Assembly: GCF_013349995.1 (NCBI RefSeq)
Contig: NZ_JABVXF010000003.1
Location: 133,787 to 197,786 of the forward strand
Reading direction: 5' to 3'
DNA from: Pseudoalteromonas sp. 0303
GTDB lineage: Bacteria; Pseudomonadota; Gammaproteobacteria; Enterobacterales; Alteromonadaceae
Length of the DNA stretch: 64,000 bases
Shown: one piece after another, positions 25,652-34,609 of the stretch
Position numbering within the stretch: position 1 is the stretch's first letter
How the letters are laid out: each line of letters opens with the position of its first letter
Position numbers and translations under genes: made by a program
The notes under the pieces: model-generated
Told to the model about the DNA's origin: nothing
The model's database searches: none
Seen by the model: the letters and a program-made list of their open reading frames with translations, nothing else

Positions 25652-26455
25652 TCATTCTGTGACGAATACACTTGGCTCACTTAATACATTTGCTAATGCT
25701 GGTTTAAAAGTTTTGCTAACAGGAATGCTAAACCCTAGTTTCATATTTAAAGTTGCATTTGCTTTATGAAGATTAAAATCTTCAATATGAGCTAAGTTTA
25801 CAAGGTAGCTGCGGTGCACTTGCTTAAATTCATTGCAAGGTAAGTGAGCTTGAATGTTTTTGATGGTATCTCTTTTTAAAAAGCATTCGGTTAATGTTTG
25901 TATTTCTACATAGTTACCGGCAGCTTTTATAAATAATACTGATTCTGGGGAGAGTCTCTTAACAACCCCTTTATGGTTTATTTTAATATATTCGGATAGA
26001 CCTTTCTCTGGCTTGTCGTTCTTTGCTTTTGACAAGAGCGACATGCTGCATACTCGCCATAACGCCAAAACCAAACAACATGCGATTAAGTACTTTGGTA
26101 AAAGCGGAATGAATGAAGCAGCTATTGCATAGCCATAAAAAGAGTAATCAACAAAAATACGTAACATCACCAAAGAACAAATAGTCACTGCGCACGTAAT
26201 AATAAAAACAAATAAGTTGCTATTAATCCTGGCTTTTAAATCAACAAAAGCCACCAGAACAATATTTAAAGTACATAAAGCCCCCCACTCTTTTAGCCAA
26301 AAAATTTGTGAGTCAATAAACTGATATTGGCCTCCCGCAATTAAATGACGCCAAAAAAAGCAATATGCATTAAATAGAATAAAAAAAGCCCCCCATAAAA
26401 AAGTGGCCTTTTGCCAAAGTGTTGTTAATTGCTGCCAGTATTTATATATGATCAT
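25652..26455 (-). CDS. Membrane-anchored LytTR transcriptional regulator
   Basis: Residues 15-135 contain four hydrophobic helices; residues 160-265 are a LytTR DNA-binding domain (SPESVLFIKAAGNYVEIQT, HRSYLVNLAHIEDF). It lacks a receiver domain, so it belongs to the membrane-LytTR class rather than two-component response regulators. Target genes are unknown; the divergent neighbour at 26587 is a solute-binding protein and could be one. No paired kinase. Confidence 0.87.
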   Translation of the reverse strand: MIIYKYWQQLTTLWQKATFLWGAFFILFNAYCFFWRHLIAGGQYQFIDSQIFWLKEWGALCTLNIVLVAFVDLKARINSNLFVFIITCAVTICSLVMLRIFVDYSFYGYAIAASFIPLLPKYLIACCLVLALWRVCSMSLLSKAKNDKPEKGLSEYIKINHKGVVKRLSPESVLFIKAAGNYVEIQTLTECFLKRDTIKNIQAHLPCNEFKQVHRSYLVNLAHIEDFNLHKANATLNMKLGFSIPVSKTFKPALANVLSEPSVFVTE

Positions 26456-26586
26456 AGCCGCTTCCCTAAAAAGGCTTTTTCATTATATGTTAAAGCCAGT
26501 TGATTGATGCAAATGCTGACTGGTAAATTCGAACTCTGCCACTATAATTAGCTCGTGCTTATACTTAACTTGCAATATGTAGTGCT

Positions 26587-27597
26587 ATGTCTTTAAAAGT
26601 ATTATTAAATTTTAAATTAAACTGGGTACTTTTGTGTGCCAGTTTTTGGCTTTTTGCCCTGCCAATTCAGGCTAAATATGTGGTGGCTGTTGTGGGTAAA
26701 ACCAAAAACGATAGCTTTTATCAGCAAGCCTTTAAAGGGTGTGAGCAATTTGCAAAACAGCATCTCGATTTTGAATGTATTTACGACGGCCCCAAAGACT
26801 TTCAAGATATTCGCACGCAAGTATTAGTGATCACCGACCTAGTTCGCAGAAACAACATTAGTGGTTTATTAATCGCAACCACAGATTCCAATTACCTTGT
26901 TGAAAGAGCATTAAAAAAGCTTAAAGATAACAACATTCCTGTGATCACGTTTGACTCTGATCTGCTCGAGAAAGATCAGCAGTACCGTTTAACCTACGTA
27001 GGTACCAATAATTTTGATTATGGTGTGGCCTTAGGTAACGAATTAAAAAAATTCACCAACAAAGAAAATAACCAGGTTTGTATTCAATCAGGGCACTCAA
27101 CAACACCTAATTTAAACAAGCGTATTGAAGGTGTTCGCTATGCGTTATCTGGGCAAAAAGATAAACGTTTAAGCGGTGAAAATGGCTGGAGTGAGTTCGA
27201 TAGATGCCCTTTATATAGCTTAGGCAAGCGAGAAGTCTCCCTCGGTCAACTCGACAAACTGCTTAACCTTGAAAATCCACCACTATTTTTAGCGGTAGCG
27301 GGTTTTGCTCAATTTAACTCTAACTATGCAAACGTGATTGCTAAACATAAACAACGCATTGCCAATCAAGAGGTGGTGATCGTTTCTGCTGATACTGAGC
27401 AAATGCAATTAGAAGTATTACAGCAAGGATTATCATCGGCCAATATTGGTCAAAACCCTTTTGAAATGGGCCGACTTTCTGCCGAGTTGATGTATCAATA
27501 CCTCACTAAAGGTGAACGCCCAGCTAAGTCTCACTATTATTTAGACTTTCACTATTGTCAGCAAAGTAATGCAGGTACTTGCACCGTTAATCACTAA
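26587..27597 (+). CDS. Periplasmic sugar-binding-like protein (Peripla_BP_4), orphan
   Basis: Signal peptide of about 29 residues (LCASFWLFALPIQA). The mature domain resembles the ribose/LacI-type periplasmic fold: VVAVVGKTKNDSFYQQAFKGCEQFA, VITFDSDLL with YVGTNNFDYGVALGNEL, and GQNPFEMGRLSAELMYQYL. No permease or ATPase genes are nearby, which suggests a sensory or accessory role, possibly with the divergent membrane LytTR regulator. Ligand not predictable. Confidence 0.82.
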   Translation: MSLKVLLNFKLNWVLLCASFWLFALPIQAKYVVAVVGKTKNDSFYQQAFKGCEQFAKQHLDFECIYDGPKDFQDIRTQVLVITDLVRRNNISGLLIATTDSNYLVERALKKLKDNNIPVITFDSDLLEKDQQYRLTYVGTNNFDYGVALGNELKKFTNKENNQVCIQSGHSTTPNLNKRIEGVRYALSGQKDKRLSGENGWSEFDRCPLYSLGKREVSLGQLDKLLNLENPPLFLAVAGFAQFNSNYANVIAKHKQRIANQEVVIVSADTEQMQLEVLQQGLSSANIGQNPFEMGRLSAELMYQYLTKGERPAKSHYYLDFHYCQQSNAGTCTVNH

Positions 27598-27676
27598 AAC
27601 TTTGATCTAACTAAAGTGCAATTAACTCGATAAGCGCTAGACTTACCACAACTTGATTAATTGTAAGGATTTAGCC

Positions 27677-28096
27677 ATGACACACCTAGTTAGTGATTTG
27701 ATGACGCCAGACCCATTCGCCATAAGTGCGCAAAATACCCTGCATGACGCGCATAATCTAATGAAAGAGAAGAATGTTCGCCATATTCCGGTGATCAATG
27801 AGCACGGTGGCTTAGTTGGCATGTTAACGCAAAAAATCATGATTGCTCAGGTAATGAATATCATGGCTAATTACAGCGCCAGCGCCCTTGAACGCAAAGA
27901 AAAGCAAACTAAAGTAGTTGATATTATGGCTACCGATTTTACTAGTATCTCGCCAGAGCAACCGCTTCACGAAGTTGCTAAGTTTTTTGTTGAAAACCGT
28001 CATGGCTGCATGCCTGTGGTTGATAAAGAAAACAACCTAGTGGGAATTCTAACTTCATCTGATTTTGTTCGTTTAGCAGCTGCATTGCTTTCTTAA
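27677..28096 (+). CDS. Tandem CBS-domain protein
   Basis: Two CBS repeats fill the 139 aa: residues 1-60 (VSDLMTPDPFAISAQNTL, NVRHIPVINEHGGLVGML) and 75-137 (VVDIMATDFTSISPEQPL, HGCMPVVDKENNLVGIL). Such stand-alone CBS proteins bind adenine nucleotides and regulate partners. AAGGA before ATG 27677 fixes the start; the frame opens eight codons earlier. No obvious partner adjacent. Confidence 0.9.
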   Translation: MTHLVSDLMTPDPFAISAQNTLHDAHNLMKEKNVRHIPVINEHGGLVGMLTQKIMIAQVMNIMANYSASALERKEKQTKVVDIMATDFTSISPEQPLHEVAKFFVENRHGCMPVVDKENNLVGILTSSDFVRLAAALLS

Positions 28097-28320
28097 GTCG
28101 TAAGTTTGTATCTGCACACTGAATTTTTTACAGAAGGTGTGCAGAGTTTTCATACTCATACCTCCCCACAAACACTCCACCTTAAAAGGAAATTAAATTA
28201 GCCGTTAAAATTCAATGACTTACAAACATTCCATTTTAGGCACAGCGCTTGCTTCTACCTAATCAAGCGCGCTTTTAAACTAAAAGCGAAAGGAATTTTA
28301 TAGATAATCTCGGAGGAGTA

Positions 28321-28839
28321 ATGAGTAATTCATCATCAAAAATCGCAGAATTTACAGCACCCGGTGTTAAAGACCAAGCTGCAGCTGACACGATTGCTAT
28401 TCTAGACCAGCGCATGGTCGCTTTAATCGATTTACACCTCACTTTAAAACACATTCATTGGAATGTTGTTGGCCCTAATTTTATTGGTGTACACGAAATG
28501 TTAGACCCGCAAGTAAGCGCAGTGCAAGAGATGACTGACACGATTGCAGAGCGTATTGCAACTATGGGCGGCGTACCTGTTGGCACACCACAATCAATTG
28601 TAGAACGCCGTACTTGGCAAGATTATTCAATTGGTAAAGGCTTAGTTACTGACCATCTAACAGCGCTTGATAAAGTGTATAACGGAGTCAATAAAGACCA
28701 CCGTGCAGCTATCGATAAGCTTGGTGAGCTAGACCCAGTTTCTGAAGATATGATCACCGGCCAACTGGCTGATTTAGAACAATTTCAATGGTTTGTTCGT
28801 GCACATATCGAATCGTCTACCGGCGAATTGAAAGGTTAA
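28321..28839 (+). CDS. dps: Dps-family DNA-binding ferroxidase
   Basis: Forms a 12-subunit shell that oxidises and stores iron and protects DNA. The complete ferroxidase set is visible with the spacing of E. coli Dps: His46, His58, Asp62, Asp73, Glu77 (HIHWN, VHEMLD, DTIAE). The short N-terminal tail has few positive residues, so DNA binding may be weak. A strong ribosome site (GGAGGAG) precedes the ATG. The 220-bp upstream spacer probably holds its stress promoter, but no OxyR site was recognised. A terminator follows. Confidence 0.93.
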   Translation: MSNSSSKIAEFTAPGVKDQAAADTIAILDQRMVALIDLHLTLKHIHWNVVGPNFIGVHEMLDPQVSAVQEMTDTIAERIATMGGVPVGTPQSIVERRTWQDYSIGKGLVTDHLTALDKVYNGVNKDHRAAIDKLGELDPVSEDMITGQLADLEQFQWFVRAHIESSTGELKG

Positions 28840-28867
28840 ACCCCCTAGGTCTATCCGAAGACCCCTT

Positions 28868-28891
28868 GCCCAGCAATTGCTGGGCTTTTTT
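28868..28891 (+). terminator. Rho-independent terminator of dps
   Basis: An 18-bp perfect palindrome (GCCCAGCAA/TTGCTGGGC, 28868-28885) is followed by six T residues. Confidence 0.9.
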
Positions 28892-28899
28892 ATGCTTTG

Positions 28900-29856
28900 T
28901 TACAACCAACCTTTATGTTTAAAGAACAAGTATGGTGCAAAGCCAGACAGCAACATAATGCCAATTGCAAACGGGTAACCCCATGCCCATTGCAGTTCAG
29001 GCATGCTATTAAAATTCATTCCATAAATACTGGCGACGACGGTCGGCGGTAAAAACACCACAGAGGCAATTGAGAAAGTTTTGATAATTTGGTTTTGTTC
29101 GATGTTAATAAAACCCTGAGTCGAGTCCATTAAGAAATTAACCTTATCAAACAAAAATGTACAGTGAGACATGAGGGTATCAATATCAAGCACAATTTCA
29201 CGTAGTGATTCTCGATCTTCTGTAGGCGCTCCTAGGTGGCGCAGTAAAAACGAGATATTCCGGCGAGTATCCATCAAACATAAACGCACCTTACCGTTAT
29301 TATCTTCAAGGCGAGAAATTCGGCTAACAGCTTCTTCTAAATCAGAATCATCTTCTTCAAGTACGTAGGCACTGAGTTTTTCTAATTGGTGATGCATGTC
29401 TTCAAGCATATCAGCGTGGTTTTCGACTTTTTGGTCAAATAAAGTCACCAAAAGTTGCTTTGGATTATCACACGCTACTTGCCCTTTACGAGCACGCAGT
29501 CGTAATAGACGAAAATCGGCTAGTTCATCATCGCGGATTGTCAGCAAGCAGTTGTCTTGTAGCAAACAAGCCACGGTTACCGTATTAAAGCGCCCTTCAT
29601 TTGGTGACATGAAAAGCGCATGCACATGCAAACCTTCATGGTCAATAAAACAACGGGAAGAGGCTTCGATTTCTTCAACATCATCAGCACCAGGTAGTGT
29701 GATATTAAGCGTGCTTGCCAGCGCTTGTCGTTCTTCTTCGGTTGGATTTATGGTATCAATCCAGTGGGCATTTTTTATGGCGGTTGCAAGAGGCGTATCT
29801 GCAGCTGGCTCAGTTTCTGTGATCACACCTTGGTCTATAGAAAAAAATCGTAACAT
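28900..29856 (-). CDS. corA: CorA family magnesium/cobalt transporter
   Basis: Pentameric divalent-cation channel. A large acidic N-terminal cytoplasmic domain and long helix lead to two C-terminal helices, the first ending in the selectivity motif GMN (YGMNF), followed by the short periplasmic loop MPELQWAWGYP and a second helix with a basic tail FFKHKGW. At 318 aa it is the standard length. Monocistronic. Specificity for Mg, Co or Zn cannot be separated by sequence alone. Confidence 0.93.
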   Translation of the reverse strand: MLRFFSIDQGVITETEPAADTPLATAIKNAHWIDTINPTEEERQALASTLNITLPGADDVEEIEASSRCFIDHEGLHVHALFMSPNEGRFNTVTVACLLQDNCLLTIRDDELADFRLLRLRARKGQVACDNPKQLLVTLFDQKVENHADMLEDMHHQLEKLSAYVLEEDDSDLEEAVSRISRLEDNNGKVRLCLMDTRRNISFLLRHLGAPTEDRESLREIVLDIDTLMSHCTFLFDKVNFLMDSTQGFINIEQNQIIKTFSIASVVFLPPTVVASIYGMNFNSMPELQWAWGYPFAIGIMLLSGFAPYLFFKHKGWL

Positions 29857-29937
29857 GCGCCCTACCCTGAATAATCAATGTAAAGCAAATACTATAGCTG
29901 TTCACGTTAATGAACAATGACCATCGATGTAGAAGAA

Positions 29938-29963
29938 ACAAAAAAGCCCCAAACGGGGGCTTT
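29938..29963 (-). terminator. Rho-independent terminator of the 413-aa lipoprotein gene
   Basis: AAAGCCCC/GGGGCTTT stem (29943-29950 and 29956-29963) with a five-base loop. Read on the minus strand it is followed by a T-run, placing it 20 bases after the lipoprotein stop. Confidence 0.85.
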
Positions 29964-29983
29964 AAGCATATTCAAAAAACTAA

Positions 29984-31225
29984 TTATGATCCAAGCTGTT
30001 GCATTGGTTCTATTTCTTCTTTATTTGTACTGATAAAGCCTTCGATATTATCAACTTGATCATGACTAAAGCCTAACTGCGCTTTTACTGCAACCGTGCC
30101 ATCTCGTTTTTCAATTAAAATAAACTCATTCACACCGAGTGTTCTAGAAAAAACGGTATGCACTTGTTTTCTATTAATATCTACAACTTTTACTTTTGTA
30201 CTCGTTTTGTAGAACGCAAGAGGGCCTGAAGGTGTATTAATCCAATCAATTGCCCAATAATAATGACTGTTGTTCTTGAATCCATCTTTTCTATATAACG
30301 ATTCTTTGAAAGAAACATTGTCACACTCATTGTATAAACCTTTACTACGGCAGTTTGAGTGCTCTGCAACTTTTTTACCCGAGATACTCACATCTAAAGG
30401 AACAATTGTGCTGTCGTTAATGTTTAACAGAATATAATCATCTACTTTATTAAAGCCTAGTGTATTTCCTAAACTCTTAGTTGACTCAAATAACCCTGTT
30501 AAAGGGTTATTGCTTTTAGTTTTATCTTTTTCTAGCAAAATAAAATTTGTTGATGCAACATCACCATTTTGGTGTTTCGCGATGTGGTAACCATCTAATA
30601 TTGAAATAGATTTTACGTTATTAGAACCGATCACGTAGCGAAAAGCAGAGCCCGCTCGCCCTACAATAAAGCCATCGGATGTTGGTGTAACAGACGTACC
30701 TGTAAATGACTTACCTGTCACCGTTTTCACTTTAAATGAATCATTATCTTTAGTAACAGTTGCAAGTTTAACAGCACCTTCACTTGAGCCTGCTTTACTG
30801 TATTTTAGAGTAAACGTGCCATCAAAGTTCTCAATTGCATACGTAAATTGGCCTGTTAGACGATCAGCACCTAAGTTAGCCACTTCCCCTTCGTAATCAT
30901 GAAACATTGAACCATTTATCAATATTCCATCTTTTTCACGCATAAATGTTGCTGGCCCACCAGTTTGGTCAACGATTTCTTTCTGAGTTAATAATTCACT
31001 TTCAGAAATAACAACTTCCGGCTTCTCAACCTTTTGCTGCTGATGTTGCTGGGCTTGCGGGATTACACTCGTTAAAGTTGAGCCCTTCAATTTATTAATA
31101 AAAGCTTGCTGCATTTCTTTTTGCATTGCTAGCTCTTCAGGCGTTGCAGGCGTTGTGCCACAACCAGATAAAACAGAGACGCTAATTGCTAGCAAAGAAG
31201 GGTAAAGTACTTTTTTATACATCAA
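29984..31225 (-). CDS. Hypothetical lipoprotein
   Basis: Signal peptide with lipobox LSGC (Cys at about residue 22) and no Asp after it, so probably an outer-membrane lipoprotein. After a Gln/Lys-rich helical stretch (QQAFINKLKG, QQHQQQKVEKPEV), the 413-aa protein is mostly beta, with Gly/Thr/Asp-rich strands such as GQFTYAIENFDGTFTLKYS. No family recognised. Its upstream region contains the palindrome at 31330-31349. Confidence 0.75.
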   Translation of the reverse strand: MMYKKVLYPSLLAISVSVLSGCGTTPATPEELAMQKEMQQAFINKLKGSTLTSVIPQAQQHQQQKVEKPEVVISESELLTQKEIVDQTGGPATFMREKDGILINGSMFHDYEGEVANLGADRLTGQFTYAIENFDGTFTLKYSKAGSSEGAVKLATVTKDNDSFKVKTVTGKSFTGTSVTPTSDGFIVGRAGSAFRYVIGSNNVKSISILDGYHIAKHQNGDVASTNFILLEKDKTKSNNPLTGLFESTKSLGNTLGFNKVDDYILLNINDSTIVPLDVSISGKKVAEHSNCRSKGLYNECDNVSFKESLYRKDGFKNNSHYYWAIDWINTPSGPLAFYKTSTKVKVVDINRKQVHTVFSRTLGVNEFILIEKRDGTVAVKAQLGFSHDQVDNIEGFISTNKEEIEPMQQLGS

Positions 31226-31558
31226 AAAATTCCATATTTTTATTTTTAAAAGTGCTTAGTCAATCTGAACGGTTAAAAGTACCCAAACAGAAAACATAAC
31301 CACTTGATTGAAAAGGAATTATTGATTCACTGTTGCAAAATTGCAACAGGTACAACCACTTAAACTGAATAAGCGTTTAAAAAGTCAGCAAAACATCTAG
31401 AATTTACATTAAATTACCTGTTAAAGATCCAAGCTTATGAAATAAAAGGCTTTTATTTTTTCAATAAATTGATTTATTAAAGAGTAGGGGGTAGTGAGCT
31501 AGGCTGAGCTTTAAGCTAATTATTAGAACGAGTTAAAAATGTGACAATCATACGTTGT
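31226..31558. other. 333-bp AT-rich spacer with a palindrome
   Basis: No gene is seen. It is very AT-rich and carries the promoter side of the lipoprotein gene and one 20-bp palindrome. Several poly-T/A stretches (31429-31480) could be promoter elements. Confidence 0.5.
31330..31349. promoter_or_regulatory. 20-bp palindrome upstream of the lipoprotein gene
   Basis: CTGTTGCAA-AA-TTGCAACAG, perfect nine-base arms with a two-base centre, 105 bp upstream of the lipoprotein start. Operator-like; no factor recognised. Confidence 0.45.
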
Positions 31559-31659
31559 TTATTTCGCTTTTTTGAAACGCACCAAAAGCATACCTATCAA
31601 GATGATGCCAAGGCCTATTAAGCAAGGTACAAAAGCACTTTGCAAGGCAACATCAAACG
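31559..31659 (-). pseudogene. Detached C-terminal membrane anchor of the serine hydrolase
   Basis: Directly after the hydrolase stop, another frame encodes about 30 residues: LAFDVALQSAFVPCLIG, then a clean membrane helix (GLGIILIGMLLV) and a basic end RFKKAK. One extra T in the T-run at the break (31659-31662) would join it in frame to the hydrolase. I read it as the lost C-terminal anchor. Confidence 0.6.
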
Positions 31660-32787
31660 CTAAAAGTCGGGGTAACCGGTTTGCCAAAGCGTCCATTCAT
31701 AACCGAGCTTTGATGCAATATGTTCACCGCCGCTACTAAGTACGATGATTGCATCATTGTTATCTGGGTTGATGCGAAGTGTGCTATTTATTGCTGGCTC
31801 ATTCGCGCCATCATGGCCAAACACAAAATCTCCCGATGCTGTTGGTGCATAAAGCATGGTACCTAGCCCCCAAATTGGTGCGCCTAAGCTAATTGCCAAA
31901 GGCGCTCGCATGGTACTGATCATTTGCGGGCTTAACTGCCCTGTTTGAGGTGATGTTAATGCTTGCACTAAAGCGATTAAGTCATGGCTACTTGCCAGTA
32001 AGCCTGTTGCCGCTGCCGATGCGTATTGAAAATGCCCCGCAGCTTGACCGCTTTTATCATAAGCAGGTGCGATGTTGTCTAACTCAGTGAGTACATCGTA
32101 ACTAGCATCAGTCATATTGACTGGCTTAAAGACGTTATCAGCCATCCAAGTTGCAAAGCGTTGATTCGTTTTTTCTTCGACCAGCAGCTCCAGCATCAAA
32201 TAGCCGCCCCCAGAATATTGAAAATCGCCCACAGGCTTGGTGACTTTAATTTCACGCACACCCGTTGATGATAGCGGCTTGTTTAGCGACGCAAGCACGC
32301 TTGGTACGGTTTCATTTAGCTCAATATCAGCAAAGCCTAAACCATCACCAAGCCCCGCAGTATGAGATAACAGATGAGCAAGGCTAACGGTTTGATTATC
32401 AAACTCTGATTCAGGTAACTGCCAACCCGTCAGTTGCTCATTAATCGCGTGATCTAAACGAATTTGTTGTTGCTCTGCCAGAGTCATCATGCCATAGGCG
32501 GTAATAAATTTACTGAGCGATGCCACGGGGAACAAAGTATTTGCGGTTATTTCATCTTTGCTTTTTGAGTAATCTTGAAAAACCACTTGGCCATTTTCAA
32601 TCAAAACATAAGCAATGTTTGCGTGATTGTTGGCAATCAGCGCCTGACTATTAGCAATAAATTGCTCAGTATTGCCCGTTTCGGCAATGGGTTTTAAAAA
32701 CCAACCACTGACACCACCATACACACAGGTAGCAGCCCAAACAAATGACAAAAATAGCGTTAACAGAATCGTTTTAAACCAGCTCAT
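31660..32787 (-). CDS. Beta-lactamase-family serine hydrolase
   Basis: Penicillin-binding-protein-like fold (class C beta-lactamase, esterase or D-aminopeptidase group). An N-terminal hydrophobic helix (residues 5-25) anchors or exports it. The active-site motif is SLSK (Ser90, Lys93), with YSGGGY as the second element and GHDGANEP as the third. At 375 aa it is slightly short because the C-terminal membrane helix has apparently been lost by a frameshift near 31660. Catalytic elements are intact, so it may still be active. True substrate unknown. Confidence 0.85.
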   Translation of the reverse strand: MSWFKTILLTLFLSFVWAATCVYGGVSGWFLKPIAETGNTEQFIANSQALIANNHANIAYVLIENGQVVFQDYSKSKDEITANTLFPVASLSKFITAYGMMTLAEQQQIRLDHAINEQLTGWQLPESEFDNQTVSLAHLLSHTAGLGDGLGFADIELNETVPSVLASLNKPLSSTGVREIKVTKPVGDFQYSGGGYLMLELLVEEKTNQRFATWMADNVFKPVNMTDASYDVLTELDNIAPAYDKSGQAAGHFQYASAAATGLLASSHDLIALVQALTSPQTGQLSPQMISTMRAPLAISLGAPIWGLGTMLYAPTASGDFVFGHDGANEPAINSTLRINPDNNDAIIVLSSGGEHIASKLGYEWTLWQTGYPDF

Positions 32788-32815
32788 ACCCTATTCCTTG
32801 TGTTACAAAGCGTTG

Positions 32816-33430
32816 TTAAATCACTTCGATTTGCTCAGGCTTTTTGATAAAGAACACCATTAAAATTAATAATGCTGCTGGGAATAAAAACACATTCAAG
32901 TAAGCAAAAATCACCGTTAGCTGTAAGATGCACATTAGCAACAATAGGATAGAAAACACCGTTAGCAACGATGACATTCCATGGCGCTTTGTTAGTAATA
33001 ACGCGGCTGTGATCAAACCCACTAAGGCATACAAGCCTAAACTTCCAGCCGAGACCACCATGGCAATAATTGAAATACTTTCTACTACATCATTCGATGC
33101 TTTATCACCAGCTACGGCAAGATAAACATCACATAACACAGTGGCATGAAAAGCTAATACCAGCACCGCAAGCACACATAACAGTATGCGTACACCTTCA
33201 ACATCGAACATATCTTTTAGTGCTTTGCGTAAACTCAGGTACACGTAAATTTCAAGTGCACCGATGAGCACGAACACAAGGTCTGAAAAGTTTAAGCTTT
33301 GTAAATCAAGCTTAAGCGCCTCTCCTAAGCCATCGAGTGTTTCGCCAAATACTGAAATCCAGTACATGGGAAAAATCACAGCGAGTAATCCTGCTGCTAT
33401 GCCGGGTAGTAAATAGTCACGGTTGAGCAT
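32816..33430 (-). CDS. Polytopic membrane protein paired with an HTH regulator
   Basis: About 204 aa with six hydrophobic segments, no family recognised. ATG 33430 is chosen because GGAGGG lies just upstream; the open frame extends 34 codons further into the neighbouring regulator gene. It follows a small XRE regulator by 31 bases, so both are cotranscribed, as in the YozG/DUF2975-type pairs. It ends 28 bases before the serine hydrolase start, so all three genes may form one operon. Confidence 0.75.
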   Translation of the reverse strand: MLNRDYLLPGIAAGLLAVIFPMYWISVFGETLDGLGEALKLDLQSLNFSDLVFVLIGALEIYVYLSLRKALKDMFDVEGVRILLCVLAVLVLAFHATVLCDVYLAVAGDKASNDVVESISIIAMVVSAGSLGLYALVGLITAALLLTKRHGMSSLLTVFSILLLLMCILQLTVIFAYLNVFLFPAALLILMVFFIKKPEQIEVI

Positions 33431-33461
33431 ATGCCCTCCAAAATCCTGTTGCGTTGTAAAG

Positions 33462-33674
33462 TTATTCGCTATCGCGTTCGTACACCAAAATATCGCCGGG
33501 TTGGCAATTAAGCTCTTCACAAATAGCTTCAAGGGTACTAAAGCGGATCGCTTTCACTTTTCCGTTTTTTAGTAATGATAAATTGGTCATAGAAATATCA
33601 ATGCGCTGAGATAGCTCTTTCAGCTGCATTTTGTTCTTTGCCAATTCTATATCTAGGTTGATTCGTATTTTCAT
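33462..33674 (-). CDS. Small XRE/Cro-type regulator (YozG-like)
   Basis: Seventy residues, almost all one helix-turn-helix: LDIELAKNKMQLKELSQRID, ISMTNLSLLKNGKVKAIRF, TLEAICEELNCQPGDILVYE. The CQPGDIL ending is diagnostic of the YozG-like group, usually paired with membrane proteins. A clear paralogue lies at 35782-35988. Likely represses its own operon. Confidence 0.88.
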   Translation of the reverse strand: MKIRINLDIELAKNKMQLKELSQRIDISMTNLSLLKNGKVKAIRFSTLEAICEELNCQPGDILVYERDSE

Positions 33675-33802
33675 AGTCTAAAAAGTACACAGTGGATTTA
33701 TGATTGTCAAACTTTATTTTACGATTATCATAAAATAAAGAATGAAAAACATAATAACTCAGTAAGTAATTAAACCCATATTTTGACCATTTCAGGCATA
33801 AA

Positions 33803-33826
33803 AAAAGCCAGTAAATACTGGCTTTT
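33803..33826 (-). terminator. Hairpin terminator after the 127-aa membrane gene
   Basis: AAAAGCCAGT/ACTGGCTTTT stem (33803-33812, 33817-33826) with a four-base loop. On the minus strand the T-run (complement of the A-run from 33801) follows, 16 bases after the gene's stop. Confidence 0.82.
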
Positions 33827-33841
33827 CGCTCTATTTATAAG

Positions 33842-34225
33842 TTAGACATTGGCTTGGTAAGCAGGGATAGCTATCGCCGCTACAATACCCAATAAAAATA
33901 TGCCACCAATGATCAACACGCCCCAAAATGACCATTGTTTTTGTACTCGTTGAAAATGCTCAACGCTATCCCAACGTTTATTTTGCCATGCCATTTCTCG
34001 GCCTTTAAAACCCAGATAAATCGACACAATAAAACCAACATAAGGCACTAAGGCCAATAAGCCAATCCAAGTGCTGTTGCCAATTGCCCAAATCCAACTT
34101 AGCAAGAAAGCGCCCCAACTAAAGCCTTTAATGCCCTCGGGTAAATCGTCTACCTTCCCCTGCCCTGAGTTATTTTCAGATGCCATCTGAAGGCTTGCTT
34201 CAGGTGGTGTGTAATTGTCTGCCAT
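33842..34225 (-). CDS. Small membrane protein with three hydrophobic segments
   Basis: 127 aa: a hydrophilic Ser/Glu-rich N-terminus (30 residues), two helices (FSWGAFLLSWIWAIGN; IGLLALVPYVGFIVSIYLGF), then GREMAWQNKRWDSVEHFQRV and a C-terminal helix ending GIVAAIAIPAYQANV. Relatives in other gammaproteobacteria share the WGAFLLSWIWAIGN and AWQNKRW motifs, but function is unknown. Its own terminator makes it a single-gene unit. Confidence 0.75.
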   Translation of the reverse strand: MADNYTPPEASLQMASENNSGQGKVDDLPEGIKGFSWGAFLLSWIWAIGNSTWIGLLALVPYVGFIVSIYLGFKGREMAWQNKRWDSVEHFQRVQKQWSFWGVLIIGGIFLLGIVAAIAIPAYQANV

Positions 34226-34407
34226 GAGTTTTTCCTTATTATTAATTAAACAGAAACCCTAACTTATAGTACTGGGTGTATTTTAAGCAAGCTAAAGATA
34301 AGTACCTAAAGCAGATAATTGTTACCTGATGTGTTTTGTAACATTTATCTCGTTTCCTTTTCACTTTAAATCACCTAGTCTGGGCACATAACTGCAAGGA
34401 GAGAACA

Positions 34408-34565
34408 ATGAAAGACTTACAAAAGTTAGTGGGTAATTTAAATAAATCAGGATTGATTTAAACCAAGCTATTTCTAAACACTACTTAGACACGCTCGCTA
34501 ATCAATTATGCATTCCTAGTGAACTGGTAATGAGCATTCACAGAGAGCTTGCCGACTACCAATAA
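34408..34565 (+). pseudogene. Small gene (52 codons) interrupted by a one-base deletion
   Basis: A strong ribosome site (AAGGAGAG) precedes ATG 34408, but the frame stops after 17 codons (MKDLQKLVGNLNKSGLI). The +1 frame continues IDLNQAISKHYLDTLANQLC to a stop at 34563, directly inside a strong terminator. Restoring one base after GG at 34450-34452 gives a continuous 52-residue peptide. So this looks like a complete transcription unit with a frameshift. Family not recognised. Confidence 0.6.
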
Positions 34566-34597
34566 AAATGGGGCGTCTTCGCCCCATTTTTATTGGT
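34558..34597. terminator. Strong bidirectional terminator
   Basis: Perfect 18-bp stem (34558-34575, 34580-34597) with TCTT loop; the stem contains a GGGGCG/CGCCCC core and A/T-runs on both sides, so it works on both strands. It includes the stop codon of the small broken gene and lies 12 bases after the convergent gene. Confidence 0.9.
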
Positions 34598-34609
34598 AAA
34601 CAGTGATTA

